From NCBI GenBank assembly GCA_016508695.1, contig VNKQ01000006.1, positions 1,240,001 through 1,304,000 on the forward strand: a DNA stretch of 64,000 nucleotides, written 5' to 3'. Below are positions 11,350 through 23,083 of this stretch, piece by piece. Position 1 is the stretch's first letter. Every line of letters starts with the position of its first letter. The DNA comes from Hyphodiscus hymeniophilus. Lineage: Eukaryota > Ascomycota > Leotiomycetes > Helotiales > Hyphodiscaceae. The notes below the pieces were generated by a model. That model did no database searches. It saw only the letters and a list, made by a program, of their open reading frames with translations, and was not told the origin of the DNA. Made by a program: the position numbers and the translations under genes.

Positions 11350-12491
11350 ATGAACGTACCACCATCCCACCCTCCATCCTACACGCCTGGCGATCTCCAC
11401 CCCGCCGATCCCGATACCAAAGCCTCCGTCTTACACCCGCGTGTTGCCGTGCTTCTCGGCGTCGAGAAACACTGGCATTTCCCGCTGCTGTTCTGCAGAG
11501 CGCTGAGCACGGCGCCCGCGGTATGGTGGGGTCTACGATGTGCGTTGACGTTCATGGGAGAGTTGCTTATGGAGGAGGGTCTGGAAGCTGCTCTTGATGG
11601 GGTCCTGGTCGGTGCAGTTGGGGCGCCGTGGAGTGTGGAGAGGAGGTTTAGGGTTACGGAGGTGTTTTTGGCTGTGCTTTGGGTATGTTCTGGGATTCTT
11701 TCTCTTTTGCTATTTGAGGCGGATGCTGGATGTCAAATGGAGAAGAAGATTGACGATGGGAATTTGAGGGTTTGCGCTTGGAAGAAGGTTCCGCGGGGTT
11801 GTGATACAAATCTCTGGAGTGAATGTTGGCTGATTTGGAACTGGTGGAAGTGTTGCGCTTCAGCGTATCTTTCGTTCTATTTCACGGATTGTCTTATGTC
11901 GCGCTGGTTAGTCCCTTTTCCACCTGGCCTATGTTGCATATACCAAACGACTAATTGTATAGGCTCCTAAACTATACACCCCAAGGTACCCCTCCTCCCA
12001 ACATCATCAGCCAGACTTCTAACGAAGCGCCCAGCGACTCTCGTCCGCCTCCTAACAATAAACTCCATGAACGCCTACATAACATCCTGGGTTCTGTACC
12101 TCTCAGGCGGCTCCGAAGACCCCCGACAACTCCTCCCAGCGTGGATAAGCATAGCCAGCGTTTGTCTTCCGGAGGCCTCTCACTCCTCAATTCCCCAATC
12201 CACTCCCTCCCATATTCAAACACCTCTCTAAGGCCCTCCTAGACACTAACATTCCTCTACCACCTAACACATCCCCGCCTCGCAATCCTGAAGGAAACAA
12301 GTCTCTCCATCTCCGTCTTCAGCATAGCCTCCTTCATCAGCATGGTAAGCTTACTCCTGCAACTGCATTTAACAAGGGAGAATGATCCGCCTGTGCCGCT
12401 GTTTCTTTTTGGGAAGAGAGTATGGGAGTGGGGTCCCTATGGAGCTGGCGTGGGCATTGTGGAAAGGAGGGAGGGTGTTGACGTGGGCTGA
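11350..12491 (+). CDS. eos1: Eos1-family N-glycosylation membrane protein
   Basis: Five exons: 11350-11682, 11851-11906, 11963-11985, 12035-12159 and 12243-12491, giving 261 residues. Exon 3 is only 23 nt. Intron 3 (49 nt) has a perfect cttctaac branch point, and in-frame joining restores NYTPQATLVRLLT. Recognised by segments I associate with fungal Eos1: LHPRVAVLLGV, ALSTAPAVWWGLRCALTF, YLSFYFTDCLMSRW, AYITSWVLYLSGG-DPR-LLPAW, and ISVFSIASFISM with LHLTRENDPPVPLF. These form several hydrophobic helices. In yeast, Eos1 is an ER membrane protein required for normal N-glycosylation; its activity is unknown. The first exon could extend further upstream, and the intron 1 acceptor (ggaag, no pyrimidine tract) is the weakest junction. 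It converges with eIF1. Confidence 0.75.
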
Positions 12492-13282
12492 ATAGGCGCA
12501 GGAACGGTGCGAGCTGGGATCGGATCGGGTTGGATTGAAGTTGAGATATTCTGGATGTGATTTCCCACAAAGATCAAGCCACTGGGTGGGACTTAGGGTT
12601 CTCATGATACCAATTTCAAATCCCATGAAGCAATTCGAGATTGCCATTTTGTCGCTTTTCATGTGATCAGAAACACCCAGGAAATGAGAGCGACATATTT
12701 CCAAAGCTTTGTTTACTCAAAAGGGCTCACATGGGCCGGCTTTTAAAAAGATTCATCACTCAGTCATGTAATTAAGCCGGGCGAGGCAAAGCACATATTT
12801 GAGCTTCAAGTCGAGCTTTATGGACGGACAATAAAATGACGAGCACAACTACGTGTTGGCGCACCGCCTTGCAGGGTTCGCTGGACGAAAGAGTCATTCA
12901 ATGTATATTTCTCATTGCCAGAATGAATGCTACGCCTCCAGTCCGTCAAGGAACGCCCAGGCGAGCAGTATTCCCTGCTAATACAAATGTATTTCTCAGG
13001 AGCAAATGGTCGCAGATTCCGAAAACCATCGCAAAGCAAGTGGACAGTGTATAATCCTTTCCACGACAGTCCATCCATGCCAATGCCATTATGCAATCTT
13101 TGAGAGAATGCGGGTATCATAGAATAACGCCCCATATCGAACCCAAGCCGTGATAGAACGAGCTGATCGACCCAGCCATCGAGTGAGGCGAGGCAAGAAG
13201 CTGGAAGAAATATTGGAAGGGCAAACAGACTTCTATCGAAGCTCACTCGTAGGTATGACTGGTGGGACGAGATACGATGGGG
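12492..13282. other. Intergenic between converging genes, nothing seen
   Basis: About 790 nt between the stop codons of the Eos1-like gene (+) and eIF1 (-). Only shadow ORFs. It presumably contains both 3' UTRs. Confidence 0.5.
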
Positions 13283-14011
13283 TTAGAAACCATGGACCTA
13301 TGAAAGATGATTGTCAACGGTGTAGGATTTTGTATAAGCATAGGAGGAACTACCTTTATGGTCTTGGCATCAAGTTCAAGACCTTCTTTCTTGTCGGTAA
13401 GAAACTCCTGGACATCCTTGCGCTGATCTCCTTGGAGTTGAATCACCTCTCCCATCTCAGTGTCGACGACGATGGTGCCATTGCAAGCTGTAGTCTTATT
13501 TAGCGGTTGAACGATGGCCGTGCCACAAAAGGTCTAGAACAGTGAACTTACCGAACTTCTTTTTGATGACCTTCAGGATCTTCTTCTGGTCAAATTTCTT
13601 GGGCAGACCTTGAACAGTCGTCAAAGTTTTACGACCATTGCGCTCTGTTGTTTCAACCAGGTCAGCACGCTTATCTCTATGTCTCCACTCCTGGCGTTAC
13701 ACAAGACTATGTGCGAAAAGCTTGCGATAGCACTTACGCTGAATACGTATGTGTATGTAATTCTGCGACTGTTTGGTCTCTCCTGTGTCTTCGTCGGCTT
13801 CGGCGAAGGGGTCTATGTGACGAGAAATATTAGCAGCTGAGCTTGAAGATAAGACCGAATCTGTTCGTCAAGGGAGCATCGTCGCACGGTCTGCGAAGAT
13901 GGACACTCCGAAAACCTGATGTGCTACTTCGTTTGACGACCTCAAATACGACCTCGAAGAATCGAAACAGTGTGAAGACTCACCGAAGGTCTTGAGATTT
14001 TCGATTGACAT
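13283..14011 (-). CDS. sui1: Translation initiation factor eIF1 (SUI1)
   Basis: Five minus-strand exons: 14011-13984, 13812-13738, 13644-13552, 13487-13354 and 13297-13283. All four introns have GT-AG ends. They yield a complete 114-residue protein, the normal fungal length. It starts MSIENLKTFDPFAE and contains NYIHIRIQQRNGRKTLTTVQ, the KKFACNGTIV core, GDQR, and the family C-terminus KTIKVHGF, the last four residues plus stop being encoded by a separate 15-nt exon. eIF1 binds the 40S subunit near the P site and enforces start-codon fidelity. The start context is poor (ttt before the ATG, T at -3), which in this family is known to support autoregulation. Identity is essentially certain. Confidence 0.97.
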
Positions 14012-15094
14012 AAACTCGAGTGTTCCTGGGTCTCTTTGGGTTGTGGTTTAGGTGTTTGGTGTCAAGAGAGTAGTTGCGAGAAATGAGTCGCTGTAGTAGA
14101 AGTTGTAAATGTGCGTTTGAAGAGTGGAGAGTTGTAGAACGAGGTGGCTGTTGGTGGATGAAGGTGATATTTGATTGTGATTGTAGTCGAGTGGAGGGGA
14201 AGAAGACAGCGGGGGAATGAGTGAAGCGATTTTTCGCCTTAGGCAACCATGGCCGTTTCCGCCTTCCACGGGAGTTTGAGATGTTTTGATTGGCCTATAA
14301 GTATTTACGTGATACGCAAGCCAACGAATGCGGCTGTGAGAGTTGCCACCTGAACGAGAGTTTTCTCAGGAATCTTTCCAGGCCACAGTTGACTCGACCA
14401 TTATGGTCAATTTAATGTGTGACAAATATGGTAAGATATCATGTGGAATTAAGTTGTGTGGTTGAAGATGCAGCCTTAGAGGGGACTTGAAAGCTGCAGC
14501 AGAGGAAAAGCAGACTATTCACCAGGGTAATTAATTGGTTTACAACACCCTGATCGTTGAAACCTTTCAAAATAATTTAACTCTTTGAGAGAGCTTTTTG
14601 AGAATCATGTTTTAGATCAAAGTCAAAGACAATTCTTGGATTGCTAACCACTCACAATCTTCGAAGTCTTTGACTTTGTGGGTCCGACTCGCTCCAGGTT
14701 TGAAGCAATTGGGATCTTGTAATTTAACCATTGCAGTACCAATGCCAAAGTCCAGTCCTCATATCATTCTCTAAAGACTATCAATTGCGATTTCTCACTC
14801 TCGCAAATAGTTACAGCCTTGAAACCAACAGCAGAGAACCTCGAGCTCAGAAATGATCTTTCCAACTTCTGGCATTGTACAGTTCCACTGTCCACTTTCA
14901 TACATGGATTCAAAGAAGCGCTATAAGGGTTATTCTGTTTCATGGAAGAGGGCCTCACTCGTACAGTCGACGTATAGTCTTGGAAGCCAAAAGTGACTCA
15001 ATATTTCAGCTATTACTCCTGACCTATCCACGACACATCGTCTCTAGGGTATCTCCCTCCTATTATACACTCCCACACCCGCAACCCTTCCAAA
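14012..15094. other. Intergenic: eIF1 promoter and Asterix-like 3' side
   Basis: About 1.1 kb between the eIF1 start (minus) and the stop of the Asterix-like gene (minus). The first 300 nt should be the eIF1 5' UTR and promoter and contain a CCAAT element. No supported ORF. Confidence 0.5.
14289..14293 (-). promoter_or_regulatory. CCAAT motif upstream of eIF1
   Basis: Minus-strand CCAAT about 280 nt upstream of the eIF1 ATG, in a position compatible with a Hap/CBC (NF-Y) site. A single pentamer is weak evidence. Confidence 0.25.
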
Positions 15095-15655
15095 TCAATA
15101 CAGACTGGGCGTAGCAGCAGGAGCCGGCGCCTCAGTGCCCGTGCTAGCCTGTCCCGGAACAGTAGGAGGAGGTAGAAACATCGGAAGGTAGGTAATAGCG
15201 AGCGCCATTACTGCGAATCCAGATTAGCATTTCTCTGAAGTAGCTCAGGAAAGAAGTGACATACTCGACATCCCGACGGAGAAATAAGCAGGCTGGCTGC
15301 TAGTCTTCTTCGCATCTTGACTCTCTCCCAGCCAGTTCTGCACTGCGAATACCACGGATGACCTGTTGTGACCCGTTAGCCATCATCTCTGACCTTCTCT
15401 AAGCATCTGCCACCTCTCGCTTCGAATTGAGACGAATCATGAGGAGAGTATCGTACCATCCAATGTACTTGTTCCGCGTAAACATGGCAGCCATGGGGAG
15501 CGTGCTACTCAGCGTTCCACTGATGTCGCTGGCTGCTTCTTTCGGGCGGGGGTTTGATAAGGGATGACTGGAAAAGGTCAGCTAGGCATTGGGAGGATGG
15601 ATGTTATGGGAACCATACCGAGGTCCGCACGGCGCATGTCTTTCTTGGTTGCCAT
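15095..15655 (-). CDS. Asterix/PAT10-like ER membrane protein (UPF0139), with apparent 1-nt frameshift
   Basis: Minus-strand exons 15655-15619, 15567-15457, 15362-15265 and 15210-15095. It begins MATKKDMRRADL, then VIPYQTP, then DISGTLSSTLPMAAMFTRNK, and later SVVFAVQNWLGES, PAYFSVGMS and MALAITYLPMFLPPP, as in fungal Asterix homologues, with three hydrophobic segments. Family role: Asterix with CCDC47 forms the ER PAT complex, an intramembrane chaperone for multipass proteins. Exon 2 is 111 nt and does not hold one frame. VIPYQTP and the following DISGTLSS are offset by one base, and the switch lies at a run of five G (plus strand 15548-15552). One extra base there would restore a continuous frame. 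Alternatively, acceptor cgaaag (exon starting at 15538) keeps frame but drops the conserved VIPYQ. Confidence 0.7.
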
Positions 15656-17030
15656 CTTTGCGGTTGCTGTGATGTTGAAGAGCTGGCAAGAGCTGTCGAG
15701 AGCTCCCGCTGTCAAATGAAGCTCTGGAACTAGAAATGTTCTGGAAGGTGATGCTTAGTAAGCGAGATGCGTCTCGAGACGCTGGACCTTGCAAGCTTCT
15801 CAATTGATTTATTGGGTTGACGATTTGCCTTCCGTACAATTTTTGCGATTCTGTTAAGCTTTTATGATTTGGTAGAGGGCATTATGGTGAATCTAGCTGC
15901 GCCAGTCCTGCTTGAACTTGAGTACAGTGTCTCAAGAGCGTAAGCTTATCGCAAATTATTTGTGCTGGCTTGAGATAGCCTTTTTACCCACTGTTCAGTC
16001 GACAGGGTTTTGGCAAATAATATTAGATCACAGAACGTAATGCTCAGTCCTTCTTCTCATGTTCCCCATTAGGATATGAAGAGAAGGCAAAAGCTCAAAA
16101 GTCTTGGAAAGCCTGAAGGGCAATTCCGCTACGCCAGCTCCATATGGAAGAAGGGAGATATTTGACCGAAAGGGTGGGTTTTCATTTCACATAGATACGT
16201 TGGAATGGTGTCCATCTTCAATCAAGAAGTAGAAATTGGTTCATCGGTGGCTCGAAGCCCTCGCCCCATTCATACAGAGAGCTCATTGCCTGCTCTGCAT
16301 ATTTCCAACCTCGAACCAAGTTTGGAAGAGGTATCCGCAGTATCGGGACCGAAGGGGAATCTGAGCACTTATTGGTCGGCTGATGATATGGTCGGAGTAT
16401 GAGAATAAGAAGCACATGGTCAACGTGGTCAAGAGGCTCATGACTGAACGTTTAGTGATGCTGATTCGTAAGGGGTGTCCTCATCCAAGGTCTTACGTTA
16501 ACCTACCTAATCAGCCACACCTTCTTTCAGCCTTTGTCATGGATGGGGAAGGATATTTTGGCTTACATGACGAGGAGTGGGTGTTGAGGGAAGCGGATGA
16601 TTAACAACGTTGCACCAGTTGCAGTGATTTGGATGGAGAGATTTTTGGAGGTCGGAAAAAGGGCGTCATATTTATTGGCTAATCTGGTCGAATCCGTCGG
16701 ATCCACTTGAAGTTATATAACCATTTCTGGTGTATGCTTTCTCACTATTCCCTGAAATCGTTAGGAATGTTTGAGCGATTAGAATAACATATGATACTAC
16801 CGACCATCATTGGCGCATGTTTGAATTTGAGTTTCAATATCACATCCAAGTGGGGAATAGTCCATAGTATTTGATAGAGCGATGGGAGTACGTCCGTCGG
16901 TTGTCCGAAGATTAGGAGACCCAAGCTCAAAGATGGCACATACACTGCACAAGCTTTCCCGCCAGACTCGCCCAAAATCCCCAAAATTCCAAACATCCGC
17001 GATATGCAGTGCCTGGTAGGAAACTACCTT

Positions 17031-17050
17031 GGTAGGTAGGTAGGTAGGTA
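17031..17050 (+). repeat. (GGTA)5 microsatellite
   Basis: Five perfect GGTA units, about 710 nt upstream of the MED12 ATG. Confidence 0.9.
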
Positions 17051-17325
17051 GCTAAGGTTGCCCATTACTCGCCAGCGATTGTCGGGTGTTGATCAGGTTA
17101 GAATCGCTCCTATCCGACAATGCGTGGGGTCTTAGCCAACCAAAGCCGCCTATCCGGTGGATGGTGCTGGACTGCTCTTCCCCACAGGCCAGTAGTGCAC
17201 ACACAAGTGGAACAATGGGCTGGGCAACCACCACCACCTCTTCTCCCTGCCCTGGTTCCCTCCCGCTCCATGCGCTGTTCCGTATTCCATCCCATCCCAT
17301 ATCATCCCATATCGTCCCATCCCCC

Positions 17326-17350
17326 TATCCTATCCTATCCTATCCTATCG
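17326..17350 (+). repeat. (TATCC)n pentanucleotide repeat
   Basis: Five units of TATCC/TATCG, preceded by irregular CATCCCAT copies from about 17287, all in a pyrimidine-rich strand upstream of MED12. Confidence 0.85.
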
Positions 17351-17392
17351 CATCCCACTTATTCATCCACTCAACCACCTCTCCTGCTCTCA

Positions 17393-17419
17393 CTGTACTG
17401 TACTGTACTGTACTGTACT
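17393..17419 (+). repeat. (CTGTA)5 pentanucleotide repeat
   Basis: Five CTGTA units, followed about 55 nt later by a TACAG/TACAG copy (about 17475-17489) in the complementary sense, so the two could pair as a stem. Confidence 0.8.
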
Positions 17420-17751
17420 CTAGTCTAGTCTCTACCCCCCTCCCCCTTGCAAACCGGATCTGCAACACTCTATGCTACAGTACAGTACTATGTGGCTCTG
17501 CCTCCGAACAAGGACAACCTGACCACAGCGGATCGTCCCTACCCTACCTACCCATCTAGCCATCCTTCCTTCCTGCAGAGAATCGGCCACACCTGCATGC
17601 CTGCTTCCACACCTCACCTCATCTCTACCGTCAAGCCTCGCCTCACACTTCGAACCTCACTTCACCTAACCCTCGGTACTGAACTACAAGAACCATTTCG
17701 CATCCATTACAACCTTACATTGATTGAAGCCGCATTTATATTCAGAGCGAA

Positions 17752-17766
17752 ATGGCCCAATCATGA
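17752..17766 (+). promoter_or_regulatory. Four-codon upstream ORF overlapping the MED12 start codon (ATGA)
   Basis: ATG GCC CAA TCA TGA. Its stop overlaps the MED12 start as ATGA. The upstream ATG has G at -3 and G at +4, a strong context, so it should be recognised if it is in the mRNA. This is predicted from sequence only. Confidence 0.45.
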
Positions 17767-20700
17767 CCTCTCGACCATTGGGGTCTCGACAAGCGCCCCA
17801 GAGATCGTTGAGTTCGAATCTCATACAAAGGCCCCCGCCGCAGCGGACACCCTCTCAGCAGTTCTTTCCCTCTTCGCCCGCGAGGAGGAACCATGAGGCT
17901 TTTGGCGACTTGACGATAGATGGGTCTGATGCCGGAAGAGGGGGGAACACCCCAAGAAACGGAGGTTCGCGCCTCAAGCTGGAGATCTCGAAAGACTCGA
18001 CACCGAGCCTGGTTGAATCGCCAGCGCCAACCTCGGATGCGACTCCGACATGGAGGCCTTCTGCTCCCCCGCGAGGTAGACCCCAGCTTCACTTCGATGT
18101 TCCCAGTATCAGCAACCGCAGTCCGCGCGCGACACAAGGAGGCCAAACTCCGACGCCGATAAAACCAATGCCTCTGCCAGTGAGGCCAGGACAACATGCG
18201 CCGCCTGCTGTTGACAAGACACGGGCGGCCCCTGCAAATAATGCGAAGAAAGATGCTCGTCCGAAACCATATACCTTGGAGGTACCGGCAGCGGCCCCTC
18301 ATTACCTCCCAAATGGTCAGTTGGATTCCTCCTCAATAGAAACCTATATACTGACGTTAGGAGGCCATGCGGACTTTTTTCCATGGATAGGAAACCATCC
18401 AGAAGACCAGTTTTCGGAAACGGCCATTCGACAAGGCTTCTTCGATAAAGCACAAATGACACAGAATGAGACGGGGTCGGCGAAATCATCTTTATTTCCA
18501 GCTCTCAAACACAAAGCTGGACTGCAAACATTATCCTCTCTGTTTGCAAATGTCCTAGCGCAACGTCGAGGACGTGGTCAGATTACTTCGGCCTCTACGT
18601 TTAAACCTCCCCCACGAGTCACAGTCACAGATACGAAGAGAGAGATGTGGTTAAAGGACCTAGCGAATCCAGAAATTTCCCTGCGACGGCTCAGTCGTTC
18701 TATACCGCACGGTATCAGAGGGAAAATCCTGTTAGAACAATCACTCAGCAAAAATATACCTATTGAGCGCGCTATTTGGTTGGCTAAGTGCGTTGGTGCC
18801 AATGAGCTCAGGTCATTCCGGAGGAAAGGTGCCACCGGGACTTTTGCCATGGGAGGCGAAGCAAAGTGGATTCGAGACTTTACCGTCTGTGTAGAACAAT
18901 TTGTGGAGAGTATTGTATCAACATGTGGGGAGCAAGACTTCAGGAGCAGGCTTAATTATGCGTAAGTTATTCCACAGGAACATTCTTGGAGGCATTTAGG
19001 TAACATCTGCTACAGTATTCGACTAGCAGCCCATTTTTATGCGGAACATTTGCTTGACCGCGAACACTACATGGATTGGCTTGTCTCTTTACTAGAGAAC
19101 AGCCCGCAACCAAAGTTGCCTATGTGGCTATTATTAACTCAGATATATTGGAAGGATCTGTTGAAGTACCGGAAGTATGGACGCCGACTTTCTGCAGCTC
19201 TGATGAATCAACTGGCTGAGGTATGCTCCTAATACAACATTCACAGATACTTTCCAACTAATACTATTTCAGACTGTGAATCACCCTGATCACGATATTC
19301 TCGCTCCACTATCTGATCGATTACATGACTTAATAAAGCGGATGATGGAGTCTAATCCGGAGAGCTTCTTATACCCAAGTATATGGGCAAAACATAAAGA
19401 TATTATACAGAGCAGCTTGGGTGCGGATAGTACCCATTTCTCTGCACTGTTCAATTCGATCGATCAACGAAATGCGCGATTCGCGTGCCGTGGTTCCGGA
19501 CAGGAGCTCCCTTCTCGACGGCGACTCATTCAACTGCTTGATGCCACACTTGAGAGGCCACTTGCTACGGACTTGCCTAAAGTATGTTGGCAGATTGATG
19601 GCGACATAAGTATGATCATGCAGACTATCTTAGCTTGGTCCTCGTCTTCTCATCGACCTGGAAACACAAAGACATTCGTCGCAGCTCGCATTCTGAGATT
19701 CTTCAGCCGGTCTGGTGCTGATGTCAGTGAAGCGATACTCAAGTTTGTGGATTCCAAATCCTCGGACGTGGGTTTTGATAAACCAGCATTCTACCACCTT
19801 GCCTCGGAGCTCGTGCGTTCGGAGCATTTCTCTGTGGCTAGCTATCTTCAGTGGCTGATTGCTCGAGGTGGAATCTATAGTGCTGCAGAAATCGCTCGAG
19901 ACGGTCCTTGTGCAACACGGCTCCTTGTGGAGCTGCCAACACATAATCTTAGTGAGAGCATGATTTCACTACGAAGGACTTTGCTCGGTCGTGCTGGATT
20001 CTCCATCGACCAAGAAGAAGATGGAATAAGTTCCTGCATGGTGTTACTGAATCAGTCTCTACCAGCGATGCAGGCACATATGGGCGGTGACCTGGATATC
20101 GACGTTGATAATAAAAGAACACCTGACGGCTTCCCCGCACAACTTAGTCGTTCAATCAAATCGGAAATCGGTCTATGGCTGCGACAGACCGTCCAACTCC
20201 TGGTGGTCCAACCTCCGATACCTCCCATAGATGAATGGGACAATTCTACTACGAAAGGAGGAACATCAGCAATCACCGCGTCCGATTTCAATACGGTCCG
20301 ACAGTTCTTGGAAACGACAGAGGATCATTCGATGCTCGCCGATGTCCTGAAAATCGCCACAAGCTCCAACGACCCGGACGTTCTTGCATCATGTGCGGAT
20401 ACCCTAGACTTACACCTCAACACCTTCGCAGCTATCGGAGCTCTCAAAGGTATTTTCGATATCCTCGTGGCTCGCTTGCGCTCCTTGAGTGATGACCTTG
20501 ATTCCATACCACGAGTCTTCTTGGTAGCGTTGTCAGATCTTGCGGCAAGGATACCAGAGCAAAACATCATTGCGCAGCAACTCGCCCAAGAGCTTGCTCG
20601 CAGTGACAGGAAAACTGCTGCAGACGCTTGCTCACCGGTGTCTGATCATATGGCATTGATGCAGACCGCTGAGGCTGACTTTACCGATGAGATAGAAAAG

Positions 20701-22419
20701 GTGCTGGCAAGCGGGAACAGCATGGACCAAGCAACCTTGGAACGACTCTTTCAAAGGATCGCTCTGCGGTTGGAAGAGTCGTGGACTAAATCGCCAGAGC
20801 AGCACAGGAGCTGTGGATTACTCTTCACACGATTGAGAACGTTCGATGCCCAACAATTCGATCTCCTGATGGCTGCCTGGGTGGACCGATTCATCCAGAT
20901 GACCGATCGACCCAGCATGATACATGTCTTAGGGCCCCTAATCAGCTTTGGATGTATAAACCTCAGTAACGTTGTTGTCAACGGAGGCACCATATTTGAG
21001 AAGCTCGACACAGGTGATCCAGCCAAGGTTGATATTGCCCGTGAATTAATGTGTCTGGTCATTGCTCCATCGAATCTCCCAGAAGTCATGACTCCGGAAG
21101 AGGCTTATCGTCTTCGCATCAAACAATCCCATCTTCAAAAGGACAATCTTATGGAGATTGTGACTCTTATCCGTCGAGCATTTGAGAACGTCGAAAACAA
21201 GACTGGCAGTGCATTGTTCCCCGCACTAGTTTATGCGGACCCGCTTGCGACGTATAAGCTCCTACAGCGGATTGTACTTGCAGATGCAGGTTCTATGACC
21301 AAGAATCTAGTACTGCCACTTCTCAATAGTGGTGATGAGAGAATCAGCAGCTCGGCCGTTGCCATGGTGGACTGGCTTGTGGTAGGCGAAAGATGCGAAG
21401 GAGGAGCAAAGCCGATTGCAATAGAAGCGGTCCTGAACCTAGCTGACGACTTCACTTTGCCATTTTGCCACGTAAAGCTTGCTTCGATGTTCGCATTGGA
21501 GGATGCCAGTATGCAAGAGACAGAGGATGATGGCTTGGACCATGGCTCGGAACGTCTTGCAGCGCTCGACGTCGCCATAGAAACTGCAGTCGCTGCTCAA
21601 AACACGAGTTGGACATGCATAGTCCCACTCCTCGATTCCTCAATCACACAGCATATTCGACATCGAGCCGAAACACAGTTTCTAGCCGGCTTCCCTTCAC
21701 CAAAAGCCTTGAACACCGAAGAGAGCATGCCGAGTCGAGTTCAGCGAGCAGAACACCTCCTCTTCATCGTCGAGGTAACTTCGAACATCGTTTCTTCTTC
21801 CTCAACAGCCAGCACACTCGCTTCTGAGATCGTCTCAACGCTCAGAGATCTCTGGCATCTCCTCTCCAATGTCCAGATCGACGAAATGAAGGCGCAGGTC
21901 ATAGCGAAATGGATTCCCCTCCTCCTGTCTTTTATCACCCTTCAATCCTCTGTATTCGATACCGCGGATACCGGCCATGAAAACCATGCCAAAGCCGTCC
22001 TCGCACTCGCGGCTCTGCTTCTTCAATTACAGGCCCTAGACACGGGCAAAGAATCGGTGACTATTCTCATCGAGCAAACTTTCGATCTAGCGCTCTACCT
22101 GATCGATAGCCTCCCGGATGACATGCGTCAAAACTGTATCCGCAGCTTGCGAGACACAGTCTCCAATCCTCGGATCTCGTACCTCTTCAGTATTGCTGCA
22201 AATCCTTCGGAGTGGCTGGTCTTGAGCCAGAAAGAGAAAGGTCCGCCCATCCCTCCAGGATTGACGGGACCGGAAGCCAGAGCTATGATTGTGCCGGAGA
22301 AGGAAAAAATAAGTCCGTTTCCGTTAAGGAGGTGGGAGATGCTAGGAGAACCTACGCCGAATGTTGGAGAGAACGATACAAGTTTGAGCTTGACACTTTT
22401 TGGAGCTCGTAGAGGATGA
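17763..22419 (+). CDS. srb8: Mediator complex subunit 12 (Srb8)
   Basis: Exons 17763-18961, 19016-19220 and 19273-22419, giving 1516 residues, the usual size for fungal MED12. The start ATG gives MTSRPLGS; the frame is open further upstream but without an ATG. The N-terminus is Pro/Ser/Arg-rich and disordered (residues 1-175). The MED12 domain follows (about 215-345), including YILTLGGHADFFPW, an RREMWLKDLANP-like stretch and IPHGIRGKILLEQ. The rest is a long alpha-helical region up to the C-terminal basic patch. In yeast, Srb8 with Srb9 (MED13), Cdk8 and cyclin C forms the dissociable Mediator kinase module, which represses or tunes RNA polymerase II transcription. A minimal uORF overlaps the start codon. 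Identification rests on the N-terminal pattern and the size. Confidence 0.9.
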
Positions 22420-23083
22420 TGGTGTTTTCCCTTTGTTTTGGGTCCTTCAGACTTGGATCGTTTATGTAGATAAGTTCTGGTTGTATGTTGCATAAGCGGG
22501 TATGGAAAGGAGTTTGGATGGATGGCATTGGCATTGGCACTGGCATTGGCATTGGTGTTTGGAAACCACGAATACGGAACGTTTAAGTAACATACGAAGT
22601 GGCATGGAATGATAATGATACTGGATGATTTGATGATGTGTATATGTGTATGTAGGAGAATTACATTGTAAGACTTCTTGAAGCCAAGATAGTATCAATT
22701 ACGGTTGGTCTGCCTTGTTTTAGCAAAAGTTATGGTTGCTTCTTGATATGAGCATAACTGCCTTCTCTCAAAATATCAAGGGCTCAGTTAATCAACAGAC
22801 CGCGTCAATCCATTTTGTTTAGCAACTCGGTTCCTGTTTGCGAGTAGCGCCCCAAGAACAATATGAAGTCCTAACAAAGAGATTGAGAAAGGGAGTACCC
22901 AGTGGTGTTCGAAGGGTATTCGACATGGGCGACAATTCTAGCAGAACTTTGCTCATCTTTCTTTGTCTATTTCGATTGAACCAATTGTTAAAGCATGCAT
23001 ATCAATGGCTGATATTCTCTCCGTTACTCTCGTTGAGCAAATCCAATGCTTCACCTCTCCAAATCAAGCCGACTACTCTAGAT
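22420..23083. other. Intergenic with GGCATT repeat
   Basis: About 660 nt between MED12 and the chosen start of the prolyl hydroxylase. It contains a hexanucleotide repeat. The hydroxylase frame is open back to about 22838 with an in-frame ATG at 22927, so part of this could be coding or 5' UTR. Confidence 0.5.
22524..22555 (+). repeat. (GGCATT)n hexanucleotide repeat
   Basis: Five imperfect GGCATT units (one GGCACT) about 100 nt downstream of the MED12 stop, in the presumed 3' UTR or flank. Confidence 0.8.

Larger units (their letters stand above)
15656..17762. other. Intergenic: divergent upstream region, repeat-rich near MED12
   Basis: About 2.1 kb between the starts of the Asterix-like gene (-) and MED12 (+). 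No supported gene. The right third (17030-17700) is pyrimidine-rich and carries several short tandem repeats. It likely includes the MED12 promoter and a long 5' leader. Confidence 0.5.

Noticed and set aside
17447..17896. 149-codon ORF upstream of MED12
   Set aside because: It overlaps the MED12 N-terminus in another frame, is composed of low-complexity Thr/Leu/Pro sequence and has no domain.
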